Assembly (NCBI RefSeq): GCF_019352175.1
Contig: NZ_JACBYI010000036.1
Span: 1-64,000, forward strand
DNA: 64,000 nt
Reading direction: 5' to 3'
DNA from: Paenibacillus sp. S150
Lineage (GTDB): Bacteria > Bacillota > Bacilli > Paenibacillales > Paenibacillaceae
Below are positions 37,901-50,000 of this stretch, piece after piece (position 1 is the first letter of the stretch; the number at the start of each line of letters is the position of its first letter). The notes below the pieces were generated by a model. That model was not told the DNA's origin. It ran no database searches and saw nothing but the letters and a program-made list of their open reading frames with translations. A program made the translations under genes and the position numbers.

Positions 37901-40900
37901 CCGCCACGAGCTCCTGATTTCTGTTATAAATAAACATATTCCCAGTAAAACCTTGTGCGCTTTGCTCCGCGATTTCGGCGACAACTTCCAGCTCAACATC
38001 AGGCTGGCGGTAGAGAATATATTTCTCAGTCCCCATCGTAATATTAATGTTGTCCCCATCTTCCCCAGGTTCAGGAAGAAAAGCAAGAAAGACCTGTGTG
38101 CAAGCATCCAATAAAGCGGGATGAAACGAATGGTCGGCGGCTTCCTTCTCCAAAAGTTGCGGCAATTTCACTTTTGCTATTGCCCGCGTCTGACTGACAT
38201 GAAGCACTTCCATACCTTGATGAAGGGTTGCGAAGTAATAGCCATACTCATTCAATCGTTTGTAGAACAACTCCCGGGCAACAGACAACAGTTCGTTGCA
38301 GCTCTGCTCCGGCAGGGAACGCCCCTCTAATTCTACCGCCGTTCTTAGTACAACTGATGCGGTTACATGCTGCACCCATGATGTTTCTGAATGATCGTTG
38401 CTGTGAAAGCTCAGCACGCTAAGCTTACCGCTTCGATCATCGGTGCTTTCCAAATAGATGTGCAGATCTACATCCTCGCCAGTCCAAATCAAAGGCTGTT
38501 CATAGCTTAGATGGCATAGATCAAAGCGATATGATCCGTACAAATCTTCTCCTACAGCCGTCATCATATCGAGAAAAGAAGTAGCTGATAATACCCTTTG
38601 TCCCAAAAATCCGTGGTCTGCGACAAAACGATGCCTCTTTGCTTCGATCCGGAAAACATAACACATCGACTTCTTCCCATGAATAGGAAGCTTATGCTGA
38701 AAGAAAGACTTAGGTGCAGCGGTTCTCGGAACTGCGATTGGTTTCTCGACCCAATAACGCTTACCAATAAAAGGGGTAGTCGGTAAGAGCAACGGCGTAT
38801 GAATCTCATGAAATACCGAATGCCATTGAAGAGTCACCCCTTTTTCATAGAAAAAGGCTAACGACCTAGGCAAGGCTGCCGAGTCCATCACATCCCAGAT
38901 AAAGGTTTGACTACCGGACCTCGAACCGATAGGATCAAACTGCAAAATAACAGCGTCCGTACGCTCGATTGCGGGCGGTTGAACCGCTCTCCAATAGGAA
39001 CCCTCTCTAATAGCCAGTTCGTCAAGCACCTTACCCTCTGCCGTAACAAAAGAAATTGGGGAAGAGGCAATCCGATTCGCCAAGAGTTCCAGCGGTAACT
39101 CTTTCGCTGACGTCTCCATTAACCAGATCAAGCATTCCCTTATAGTAAGAACCTGACTTACAGCAAATACTGCCAGCCAGCCTCTTCGATCTGCCGTCAT
39201 CCACTCTGGACGAATTCCAGCCTGAAGCAATGCGGCGACAACTGCATATTGAAAAATAAAATGACGCAGCGGCTGTTGCGTCTTTATCGAAAGCTCTTCC
39301 ATAGACCCCAGTTGAAGCTCCCCTAGACAGTCCGTAATTGCGTTCTCAAACACTAAGTTGCCTTTGAACATCTGCCGCACGACCTGCTCGTTCCAATTCA
39401 AGGAATCAGGCAGGGAGAAACCAATCTTAGGCACAATGGCAGGCGTCTCGCCCACATCCTTAATGCTCCAATCCAGAAGTTCAAGCAACTCTGTCCGGTT
39501 TCGCAAAACATAAGCTTTCCGGTAAGCTAGATGAGGTCTGCATACAGCAGCGGTATAACAAATATCGTACATTGCTGATTCTTTTTGTCCGTTAATAAAT
39601 TGGGCCATCCTTTTGATTTTTTCGATCAACGCTGTTTTACTTTGTGCAGACAATGTCAATAAAGGAATGGAGTTTTCCCAATCTGCAGCTGCTGTAACCG
39701 GAGGCTCCTCGATAATGACATGAGCATTGGTTCCACTAAATCCGAATGCGCTGACCGCTGCACGCTTTTTTCCCTCTGGCCAGTTTTCTGCCTGTTCAGG
39801 CACTCTGATATTAAATTCATTCCACATAATTTCCGGGTTAGGGCGGTTGTAATGCAGATTCGGCGGTATTTGACTATGTTGAATCGCCAGCACGCTCTTA
39901 ATCAATCCCGCAATACCTGCAGCAGCTTCGAGATGCCCAATATTTGTCTTTGCAGAACCAATCCATAATGGCTCACTTCGATCTGCTCCATATACATGTC
40001 CAAGAGCATTAACTTCAATCGGATCGCCTAAAGGAGTCCCTGTCCCATGAGCCTCGACATATCCAATCTCATGTGGATGGAGATTGGCATTCTTTAACGC
40101 TTCCTTCAACAAACGCTGCTGGGCAACGCCATTTGGCGCTGTCAAACTGCTGCTCGTTCCGTCATTATTTATAGCAGTTCCTCGAATAACTGAAAGAATA
40201 GCATCTTTATCCTTAACTGCCTGATCAAGCCGTTTTAGTAATACAACTCCGCAACCTTCTGATCGTACATATCCGTCAGCGTCGGCATCAAACGTCTTGC
40301 ACCGGGAGGCCGTCGACAAAGCGTTAACTTTGCAGAACTGGACGGTGTGCTCAGGTGAAATCATTAAGTTGACACCGCCTACGATCGCCATTTCGGATTG
40401 GCCGCTGCGTAAGCTTGCGCAAGCTTCGTGTAGAGCTACTAACGACGATGAGCAAGCTGTGTCGATAGACATGCTAGGACCCTCAAGCCCCAGCATGTAA
40501 GACAGCCTGCCGCTAGCAATACTATGTGCGCTTCCGGTGAACGAATAAATATCAATTTGTTCCGGCTGCCGTGAGTATATGCTGTGCAACGCGTAGTCGG
40601 ATGTGCAGATCCCCAAGTAAACTCCTGTCTTCGTTCCTCTTAATTGAAGAGGATCAATCCCTGATCTTTCCAGACATTCCCATGCAACTTCGAGCAATAT
40701 CCGTTGCTGAGGGTCCATATATTTAATTTCTCTCTCGGGTAGCTTGAACAGATCCGCATCGAATCGATCAATCTGATGTACAAAGCCTCCCTCTTTGATA
40801 TACATTTTTCCTGGATCTGCATGGTTAGAACTGTAGAAATCCTCCACATTCCACCGATCCTGAGGAATAGGTCCGATACAATCCTGTTTATTAATCAACG

Positions 40901-41039
40901 CCTCCCAATACTGCTCGGGTGTATTGATCCCGTTCGGGAATCGGCAAGCCATGCCTATAATTGCGATCGGAGCAGTCTTCTCGTTCTTAAGACGCTTAAT
41001 TTCGATGAGCGCTTGCTTGACTATATCTTTCGTTTCCAC
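34917..41039 (-). CDS. PKS2: single fully reducing module KS-(degenerate AT)-DH-ER-KR-ACP
   Basis: The 2040-aa protein has cis-AT (type I) order. It has an N-terminal helical segment resembling a docking domain, then KS (Cys196; HGTGT; GHLEAAAG) and an AT relic (about 533-700) whose GHSxGE motif is replaced by ADRRGWLAV. DH follows (His in ADHGFLG, Pro of the motif replaced by Ser; Asp in HPALLDA). Next come a medium-chain NADPH enoylreductase (HAATGGLG) and KR (GGSGGIG; YATGN; Asp of B-type present). ACP (Ser1950) and a charged C-terminal tail end the protein. It should extend the M1 product by one fully saturated C2 unit using the trans-acting AT. The start is GTG; the only in-frame alternatives upstream are non-start codons before the PKS1 stop. 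This is the only module here with an embedded MDR-type ER and any AT-like sequence, so it probably has a different ancestry from PKS3/PKS4. Confidence 0.93.
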   Translation of the reverse strand: METKDIVKQALIEIKRLKNEKTAPIAIIGMACRFPNGINTPEQYWEALINKQDCIGPIPQDRWNVEDFYSSNHADPGKMYIKEGGFVHQIDRFDADLFKLPEREIKYMDPQQRILLEVAWECLERSGIDPLQLRGTKTGVYLGICTSDYALHSIYSRQPEQIDIYSFTGSAHSIASGRLSYMLGLEGPSMSIDTACSSSLVALHEACASLRSGQSEMAIVGGVNLMISPEHTVQFCKVNALSTASRCKTFDADADGYVRSEGCGVVLLKRLDQAVKDKDAILSVIRGTAINNDGTSSSLTAPNGVAQQRLLKEALKNANLHPHEIGYVEAHGTGTPLGDPIEVNALGHVYGADRSEPLWIGSAKTNIGHLEAAAGIAGLIKSVLAIQHSQIPPNLHYNRPNPEIMWNEFNIRVPEQAENWPEGKKRAAVSAFGFSGTNAHVIIEEPPVTAAADWENSIPLLTLSAQSKTALIEKIKRMAQFINGQKESAMYDICYTAAVCRPHLAYRKAYVLRNRTELLELLDWSIKDVGETPAIVPKIGFSLPDSLNWNEQVVRQMFKGNLVFENAITDCLGELQLGSMEELSIKTQQPLRHFIFQYAVVAALLQAGIRPEWMTADRRGWLAVFAVSQVLTIRECLIWLMETSAKELPLELLANRIASSPISFVTAEGKVLDELAIREGSYWRAVQPPAIERTDAVILQFDPIGSRSGSQTFIWDVMDSAALPRSLAFFYEKGVTLQWHSVFHEIHTPLLLPTTPFIGKRYWVEKPIAVPRTAAPKSFFQHKLPIHGKKSMCYVFRIEAKRHRFVADHGFLGQRVLSATSFLDMMTAVGEDLYGSYRFDLCHLSYEQPLIWTGEDVDLHIYLESTDDRSGKLSVLSFHSNDHSETSWVQHVTASVVLRTAVELEGRSLPEQSCNELLSVARELFYKRLNEYGYYFATLHQGMEVLHVSQTRAIAKVKLPQLLEKEAADHSFHPALLDACTQVFLAFLPEPGEDGDNINITMGTEKYILYRQPDVELEVVAEIAEQSAQGFTGNMFIYNRNQELVAEIKGYMTKRVNKKTLQSSLNKRDQSFYEEIWVPKAHEKGCFSQEEGMYLLWADDSLFTSYVAEQFSSKGCSTLLVCRGNQFRKLADQKYEIDPFESQHYSRLVQELREQQGLKISGSLYMWGLDQPFSPISRMVWEEIKTVGTTLLHISQQMYGRGSELGSFTFLTQNANRIQSGDYWVNPVSAAAVGFLKVMRLEYPQIRCAGIDLQNLSRSSSLQVVTEIVDRTDDTLIAYRDTQRYVPRLKERGSTVEESPDESMFREPFALQSKGKGSIEELYYGQAERVIPGDEDIELEVMVAGFNFHDIIHALNLMERHTERFGLDCVGRIIRKGKHVTDLSVGDLVVAFAPGCFGKFVVVPRDYVAVKPHSLNINEAATVPSAYLTGYSIMERLAASVNVKSVLIHAATGGLGIALVQLAHRMGITVYATASSNKHFLLRQLGVRHIFDSRSTDYAEQLMIATDGKGVDAAINSFTGEHVAKTFSVVRSGGSFVEVGERERLTDEQAAEYRNDVTYIPFSLFDSIHRKPGLVMETLTMLNTWFDEGVIRPLPYQVYDKADIKEAFRYIQKGKHVGKVLVRFSEPQSGEDMSKTVVIAGGSGGIGWEIVRNWPEASKDTLVLLGRSKEPEALRAKLEQLRTQGRHVMYYSVDIGDSEALGIVLAEVNAQLPPLRGIIHTAGILSDRLIHNEEWDNMQTILHPKIQGAWNLHCATLDKELEFFILFSSVTAVMGSIGVAGYATGNAFMSGLTAYRKQLGLPSLCLNWGPWQEVGMLTRLNPVAQEIWTKNGFKTLSSKEGLQSFEAVRKQNGEVSIMPVDWEKWLKQYPKGRIPDTLLSVEKLGGRNLLRTPEAGTELAPLNGGIAACSSNTSQAAYEQLASLLKRVLQRPVTAEEFKNFSFQEMGLDSLMSVEFRNLLNECYGSAFPISLLYSYPDLRSLHRYICDEVLQLAAEKETRELQAEIPSQALAHSEDKNLSLDFLRERLDLKLKLYDSTIS
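38930..39440 (-). other. Vestigial acyltransferase domain inside PKS2
   Basis: Residues about 533-700 of PKS2 still resemble an AT: FQYAVVAALLQAGIRPEW precedes the position of the catalytic elbow, and ISFVTAEGKVLD...YW resembles the C-terminal AT segment. The GHSLGE nucleophile motif is gone (ADRRGWLAV at about 612-620), there is no GAFHS-type motif, and the domain is clearly shorter than the usual 300 residues. It cannot load an extender unit, but it may persist as a KS-AT linker or a trans-AT docking surface. Confidence 0.75.
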
Positions 41040-41058
41040 AATGGCATCACTCTTTACC

Positions 41059-44000
41059 TTATAAGTTTTGAAGTTCCTTCAACAATTCACGCTCGGCTTC
41101 TTCTTCGGACATCGCGTTCACTTTCTCCGTCAAACTCTCTGTCTCGATGTAGGCTACAGATTTCACTGACTGTTCCGCAAATGCAGCTCCCACAGCAATT
41201 TGCTGTCTACCCATGATATAATCCGACAGCAGTTGAATGGTTGGATAATCATAAATAATAGTAGATGGGAGCTTTAGACCGATCTCAGTCGACAATAAAT
41301 CCCGAAATTGAACCGCGAGCAAGGAATCTACTCCAAGATCCTGAAAGCCTGTCCCGCTTCGAACTTGCTCATCCTCCGGAATGAGCAAGAGCTGTCTCAA
41401 CAAGGAAATAAGCGTCTCTTGCAATTGCTGACTTCCTGGAGCAGGGGACAAGCGGATCATTGGCTTCGCCTCTGCAGGTTGTGAATCCTTTTGTTGAACA
41501 GCTAAATGAGACGATGCAGCATGAGGACTGAATTCATCTTTTTTATGCACAACCAATTTGGCGCTTCTGGCTTCATAACGCGCTTCCTCTTGTGTCCGCC
41601 TATAAACATCACCATTATTCTCGCATACGAATACATGCTGCAGTTGCGTTCTGTGCTGAAGCGGCTTTACATAGTCAAACGCCGTCGTATATCGGAATCC
41701 ATGCGTCTCCAGTAATCTCTGCCACTGTACTAGTGATAGCAGCGGGGAATTCTTCAATCGAAGCTCAGCATCCTTGTAATCCCACCATCCCGTCAACAAA
41801 CCGAAAGTAACGGGGAGAGCTCCGTGATTGTAAGTAAGCTCATTGATGAGCAGATGTCCGTATGGCGTCAGAGCCTTTCTCAGATTCAATAACGTTGCGC
41901 TTAAATCTCTGCTAATATGGATTGCGTTCGTTCCTAAAATGATGTCAAACGGACCAAATTTTTCACGCAAGTGTTCCGTATCTTCATTTAAATTAAATAA
42001 GTGATAGTGAACAAAACCATACTCTCCGAACTGCTGCTGCGCCTTAAATAGAAAATGCGGGGAAACATCGGTAAACATATATTCCACTTGATGACTGACT
42101 TTACGCAGCCGCCTCAGCACATGTTTCGTCGTACTCCCGGTTCCTCCACCAAACTCTAATATTCGGATTGGTTCCGAGTTCCTCCGTTGCTCAACCGTTC
42201 GTTGTACAAGTCGCAAGATCAATTCCGCCATAAGCTGATTAAAATATTCCGACAGCGGGTTATGCTTATAGATTCCCTCTACTATTTCATTGGAACCGTT
42301 CGGGAAAATAACATCTCCAGCCAAGGTTTTCTCCCTAACGATGTCTGGGCCATGCTCTAATGCGATATCCAACATCCGTCTCCACGCATCTGCTGGGCCA
42401 GTATAATTCTCATCCTTTTTCAAACTGATATGTCCAACATCATCAGGACTTGGCAAAGAGCGGAGTGCCTCTATATAACGCTGGAAATGCGGCTTCAAAT
42501 CCTCAAATCGAGTTGTCGTCAACTGCTGCAAAATTTGCTCTGTATACCAAGGTACCGTCTGAAGGACTTCTTCGAGCTGTTCATAATATTCTGCCATGGA
42601 TCTCTCATCACTAACTATCGTACTGGAGGTTATCTCCTCAGCCAATGTTCGCATGAACAAAGCACGATCATCCGGTACAGGCTGACTACTCCGATTTGTC
42701 GCAATACCAGCCTTGCTCTCATAAATTTTATTTGTCTTGACGGCTATAATCTGTGTATACGGCATTGAGACAATCGACTCCATAATAGAGATTCCCTCGG
42801 TGTTGCTAAAAGGCAGTAACCCCTGCCGTTCCAACAACTTCCGATATTTCTCTGAAGCAACTATCCCGCTCTCCCCCCAATATCCCCAGTTCATCACTCG
42901 GACTGGCACTTGCTCCCGTTCTCCCAAAGAGAGAAGAAAAGCGTCCAAATAGCGACAAGCCGCAACATAATTGGCTTGAGCAGGCGAACCTCTAAAACTG
43001 CATTCAGAAGAAAAGCTCAGAAGAAAATCGAGCGTCTTCAGATCCACATGCTTGAGCAAATTAAGCATCGTTAATGCCTTTGTATCGAACACTTCGGTGA
43101 AATCCGTTTCTTTCATTTGGGCAAGCGTAGCATCTCTTAAGACGAGTGCCGCATGAATAACACCATCAATCTTAGACACCCTATTCCGCAACGCTTCAAA
43201 AGCTTGGGCCAAATCATCTATTGAATTGGCATCAGCTTGCAAATAATGAACCTTACCTCCAAGTTGCTGTAAACTATCCATTTTCTGTTGGATATCCGCC
43301 TGCGGTTTGCGTCCTATCCAAATTAATGTTGATTTCCATTTCTTCACCAAGTATTCCGACAACTCCAGCCCTATCCCGCCAGAGCCTCCGACAATTAAAT
43401 AAACAGCATTCTCTTTAAATAAAGACTTGCCCTTCTCTAATATCGAAGGCTCAAATGGAATCAGTCGTTTCCGGAAAATTCTATCGTTCCTGAACGCATA
43501 TTCCTCATAACCAAGGTGATCTCCAACCGGACCAGCAGCAATGCTTTGACATAACCTGTCTATTCGACTACCGTCATTGTCTTCTGCAAGCAATTCCTCT
43601 GCACAAAAATCGACGCAGGCTATTGTCATGCTACTCTTTTCTGAGTTCAGCACCTTAGCTATTCCCATTACGGCATGAGCCACAGGAGAGGAAATTTCAC
43701 CGACAAGTAATTTCTGAGCATTTTCAGTAACAATTGTAATTCGTTGAGGTCCTCCATCTTGTTGCGCTGCAATAACTTTTAACAATCGGAATAATGGCAA
43801 GATGCGTTGCTCGTACATCTGTTCATACTGCGTCCGTGCATTCTCGTCCCAATCTTTGCCGGGAGAGCCATCACAAAAAATAACGATACGCTCGGCATTC
43901 GATAACAGCTTTCGAGCTAAATTCTCGTTGTTCAAAAGTTCTGCAGAATCATGCCTAACGATGTGATGATTTGTTGCGAGCACTTTCTGAATGGCGCAAA

Positions 44001-47000
44001 TAGATGGTGAGAGGTTTCCATCAGGATTTGTTTCCAGCCATAGGCTGCCTGACTCCGTCATTGCCTTCGGTGCGGCTTCCCACTGTTCAGGGCGGGTTAG
44101 CTCCCAATCTGGGCGATACAAATATTGCAATCCATTGGACTGTTCCTGCTGCAAAAACAACCTACGGACCCTCTTTAGACGAAGCCCTTTCACTTCGCCA
44201 ATAATAATTCCCTTAAGATCGAGCAGCATCACGTCTATCACGAAATAATCGTGATGCCCTTCCCCAATTTGCTGGAAGGAAATATACGAATAAAACTGTG
44301 CCGGCATCGGTAAATGCATCGTCAATTCTTCTATGCTAAAAGGGATAAACGTATCTGTAATCCCCATCGCCTGGCTATGCTTCTCCAAAGCAAAAATATA
44401 CGGCTGCAAGCAGGCGTCCAGCAAGGAAGGAGGAAATACGAATGATTCTTCGGCATGACTTTGGTAGTCCAGCTTGGCCAGTACCTCATTTTCTCCAAGC
44501 CAGAGCTCACGTATCCACTGAAACTGCGACCCCCACGCAAAGCCAAGTGAAAGTCCCTTTTCATAGAATGCTTCTTGCGTCATCCGATGAGCTGAGCGGG
44601 CTTGAATCAAGAGCGGATCGATACTTCTGCGACCATCGCCGACGCTATCTTCTACCTGCGCTTTTGTAAGCAAAATCCACACAGATTCACCGTTTTCTAC
44701 TTCACCGGTTTTAGCGTGTATCTCGATAGTACCCAGGCTATCCTGTTTATGAAAAACAATCTGAGTTACACATTGGTCCGCCGGCTGTAGTAGAAAAGCT
44801 TTTCTAAACGTAATATCACTAAGTCGCAGCTTCGACTGCTGATATTCCTTGGCCAAAGCGGTCATCATCAGAGACAATGAAAAGGCGCCGGGGACGATAA
44901 TCGTTCCGTTCACCTGATGATCCATTAAGAAGGGGAATGATCCGACCCCTGTACCTGCAGTTAACTGATAATGATCGCTTTGCAGCGCTGGAGCCTCTAT
45001 TTTCGTATATAATTTTTGTTCTACAGCAGGCTTAGTGAATTTTTCCAGCGGAAAAATCCTCTTGTCAAAAGGATACGTCGGCAAAGATACCCTTACTGGC
45101 TTCACATCATCATATAGAGCAATCCAATTGATTGAGACTCCCTTGATCCATAAGAAAGAGAGCTTGCTTAAGTTTCCCTTTACAAAGAGACTTTTAAAGT
45201 ATTTTTGTTCAAACGCCTCTCCTTGCCACTCCTCAATAAGATGATGGTCACATTCTCCATATCGGATACTCTCCCCTACATCAGAGGCATTGCAGTAGCG
45301 TTCCAGCTTAACAAGAAGATCATCCAATGAATCACATATGATGGCCAAACGGTGATTAAAGCTCGAACGACCCTCTTGCAACGTAAACGCCAGGCTTTCT
45401 AAATACGCTTCCGTATCTGTAATGCCCTGATTCGCCCGTTCAAACTGAATATGATCGCGTAACCTCAATGCCATTTGACGCAGCGTCTTTTCTTTTCTCG
45501 CTGATAAAATAATAAGCTTGGATCGAGCCCGATTGGCGGTACGAGTGCGGAGAATCGGCTTTTCCGAGTACTCTTCCAGTATGGCATGGAAGTTGCTCCC
45601 CCCCGCCCCAAACGAGCTGATAGCCGCTCTTCTAGGCAGCGGCGGATTAGCCCCCTCAACGGATGTCCAGGTTTCCAGACTCTGCTGGACGGTAAAGCCT
45701 TCTCCAATCAGAAGCGGATTTAACGGACTGGCATACAAAGAAGGAACCCGTTTTTGATATTTCATCTGCAATATAATTTTGATAATGCCTGCTATAGCAG
45801 CGGCGGACTCCAGATGACCAATATTGGCTTTCACCGAACCGATGGCACAAGTAGTAGGATGGGCAGGATCATTCCATGAATAGCCTTCTGCCAATCCATT
45901 TATTTCAATTGGATCCCCTACGATAGTTCCTGTCCCGTGTGTCTCTATATAGCTTACTGTTCCAGGCTCTATTCCGGCTTTGCTGATAGCTTCCTTAATT
46001 AATTCAGCATGTGCCCTTGGATTCGGCACAGTAAATCCATTCGTCTTGCCTCCACTGTTAATTGCGCTGCTCTTGATAATGCCATATATTTGGTCGCCAT
46101 CTTGTATCGCTTCCCTCAATTGCTTCAATAAAATAGCGCCGACGCCTTCTCCCATAATCGTTCCTCTGGCTTCAGCGGAGAAAGGACGACATTTATCCTC
46201 AGAAGTCAGCAATCCCATTTGGGTATACTGGATATATCTCGAGGGATGCAAGATCAGATTAACACCGCCAACAACGGCTGTCCGGGATTCTTTACTCATA
46301 AGACTTTGACAAGCCAGATGCAGCGCCGTCCCTGAAGAAGAACAAGCAGTATCAAGCGATAAGCTCGGCCCTTTGAAGTTAAAAAAATAAGAAATACGAT
46401 TGGCAATTTGATAGGCATCCCCCCAGCGATAGGGAGTCTTGCCGTTGACAGCTTGTTGGTTTAAATACTGGGCAAAATCCGTGGAGATGACACCGACAAA
46501 AACGCCTGTCTTAGGATCAATATTCTCCGGCTTATAACCGGCATCTTCAAACAAGCCCCATACTACCTCTAGAAAAAGTCTCTGCTGAGGGTCCATTGCC
46601 TCTGCTTCTTTGGCGGAAATATTGAAAAATTGATGATCAAACGATTCAATTTCACTTAGGAAGCCCCCCCACTTGCAATGAGATTTTTCACTATCGCTGG
46701 AGTCTGGACTGTAAAATCCGTCTATAGCCCACCGACTTGAGGGAATTTCCGTTATACAGCTGTTCCCCTTGATCAAATTCTCCCAGAACTGATGAACACT
46801 GTCGGATTGCGGGAGCTTCGCATTCACCCCAATAATCGCGATATCATCCAGACCGCTTGTCGAAGCGGCAGTCACCTCTTGAAATCCTGTCACCCTATTG
46901 CCGACAGCAACTGCTTCCAAATGACGTATAACTTGATCCAGGTTCCCGTATTCGAATAAAAAAGTTGGAGAGAGCTGCGGAAACTGGCGGATGAGCTCTG

Positions 47001-50000
47001 AACTAATCTCTATCTTCTTCATCGATTCCAATTGAAACTCCTCGATGGGCCTGCGAAAATCAATATTCGAAAGTCGGGTGTGCTTCTGAAAAACCTGTTC
47101 GATCATTTGACGAACGTTAGATCCTCCAGTATGCACGTCTCCAATAGCCGGGTAGTCGAAAGGTTGCTGTTGTTTATGAACTTGATTGTAAATCCCTTCC
47201 TGATCCGCAAGATCAATGGAGATAAACGTCAAAATCTCCTCCAGATTCCTTTGACTAACATCAACTATTAAGCTTTCCGAATGCTGAGCCTGATTTTGTT
47301 TTTTCTTATCCGTAACGGATTCTACAACGGAGTAAGGGTCCGCATAGGCAAGCCAGTCAACCGGAATGATCCATTCAGTGCTGCCTCCCGGTAGTTCTTT
47401 CCGCTCTATACTGCTGCACTGCTTACTCATTCCTTCAAGAAACGCAAGGACGGCATCATTCCTGCCATTCGAAGAAAAAGGAATAATAATAGATGGCAAT
47501 CCCTTCGAATGCGCCTCCTTCGCCAATTCCCGTAACATTGTCCTTTCAACGCCTCGCCCCAGAACGCGGCAACTGAGCAAGAACGAATCAATATAAATAT
47601 CCAATGCTCTGGTTCTTAATACCATCAGCCCTACAAATCCATAAGAACCAAACCGATCCTCCACTTCTGCCTTACGAATGGTCACATCCTTTTCTTCCAG
47701 CAACTCCATTAATTCTGTTTCTGTCCTTCTTCTCCCCGTTGTATTAAATTGATTCGTCCGCATGGTTAACTGGGAAGCACGCAATAAGTGTGTCTCGGTT
47801 ACCGGTTCCACTGTTACTGACACATGCAAATTACGGATAAATTCAGCATAGCTTGCACTAGTCTGTTTCATCTTCAAACGTTCCTGGTTTGCTTTATATA
47901 ATTTGGTTCGTATTGCGTCTTCTGAAGTTATTGGTCGATGATGATCCAGCGCCCATAAATGCTCGACAAACTGTTTCGCTTGAAGCTCACCTGTCGGCCA
48001 TTGCAGTGCAAGAACTTCCGGACAATGCTCGCGGACCTCAGCTATTTCCAAAGCACTGTCATCTATAAAGATGATACTATCAATTCCAATATTAAGAGCC
48101 TCCGCGAGTTCGTATAATTGTGCTGATTTGGGTTGCCAGCTTATCCGGTAATCAACAATATCGTCCATTGTCAGCTTCATATTCGGATTGTTAGCAAATA
48201 CATCCAATACATCCTTTGGGTTGTTTTTGCTGCACAAGCAGAGCAAATATCCTTTCCGCGAAAGCTCTATCAGTTTATGCTGCCATGCACTGTAAACCTC
48301 GTTTATAACGATACCGTCATGTCCTTCCTCTCCAACAATTCCTCCCCAAAGCGTATTATCGCAGTCTAAAACGATGGCCTTATATGATTTTTTTCGTCTG
48401 GAAAAAAAGTACCTAGCAATTAGAGCGCTCAAAAACGCGAAGTATTCTGGTGTATATGGAATGTGACCTAAAGCATCACCTACAGCATCATCTATACTCG
48501 ACACGTTGTACAGATCATGACTAGATTCGGTATTCATCGCCTCTATTCCATCCAAATTACCTGCCATTTCAAGTAATCGGCTTTCTAGATCGTTGAACAG
48601 CTGACGCCATTGAGAATGAATGAGCAGATTTGCGCGGCTTGGACAAATCATTAGCAATGTTCTTCCCTGGAAATGCTGAGCATAGAAGTGAAGTGCAGAT
48701 ACAAACTCATTCAAATATTGTTCATAAAACAAAAGAACTTCCTCGCTATAAGTCAGAATACCGCTATAATTTCCTTCATCATCCTCATCTGTAAAGTAAC
48801 GATACCAATCTTCAAATCGTACAAACAAAATGTTCAATTCCGTGTCATCGACATACAAGGTACTGCCCAAATGAAATAGATCCTGAATCATCTGATTATA
48901 CGAAGTTAGCCGAAGCTCGTATGGCCAATCCCATAACTTCAGCCAATACATCAAACCTTCTTGAACCGGTTCTGCAGTAAAAGTCGATGCGATATTAATT
49001 TTTCGGGAAGTTTTATCAAATTTCTCGATAAACTGTACTCCGGTACATGTCGTCCTTTCGCCTAAAGCCCGAATAACCGCCTCAGGGATAAGAGATGGCG
49101 GCTGTGCATGCAACCATCCTGCAGGTGTATTGTTCATATCCGTCAATAGCTGCGGCGGACGAACTATGAAGAAGGAAATTCGAGAATAATCCTGCACCAA
49201 TTGAATCAAATGCTTTTCCATATTTTTTTTAGCTTCTATATAGTGAACGAGATCTCGCGGTCCACCCTTTACATAAATAGAGGAAATACCTACAACTTGC
49301 CCCTCGCTCTCAGAGAGCAATAATTTGCAGGCTTCGAAAGGGTGCTCAGACAATTTCATATTCTCAATTAAATAGTCTTCATTAGAAAGATGAGTAAGCG
49401 GAGGATGAAAGGCATTAAGAACGAGCAGGTCCAGCCTCCCCCATTGCTCACGGATCTGATGCAATATGCGTTCACAACATTTTGCATCAGCTGCATCACC
49501 TTCCATAAGATGAACGGCCGAATCTGCCAAATGGTTCAGCTCGGTTTGCAGATTTTTGGCCTCCTCAGCACTTTTATAATAATTTAGGAATACCTGATAG
49601 CCTTGAAGTACCAACTCACGAACAAACTCGGCCCCAAGTCCCCTGCTTCCCCCGATTACCAGTGCCGTACGTCCATTGAAGGGCTTGATGGTACGCTTTG
49701 TGCTCATCGGCATTAATTTTTTATGAACAAATGCCTTTAAGCTCCCCTTTGCCAATAGAAGCCCCGAAGCGCCAATCTCGACAGCAAGGTCGAGCATACG
49801 GTAGTGCTCGTCGTAATGCTCCTTAGTAACCGAATAATAAATCTGATCCGAATGATTATCCGTAACACCGCTCAATTCCAAATGAAGCTTGGAAAACAGC
49901 GCTCTTTTTCCCGGAAATTCCATTCCGATTACATAACTGCAAAGGCAGAGTAAGTTCATAAGATCTACGCTGAATGTTTCAGTGCTTAAGCCAAGCTCCT

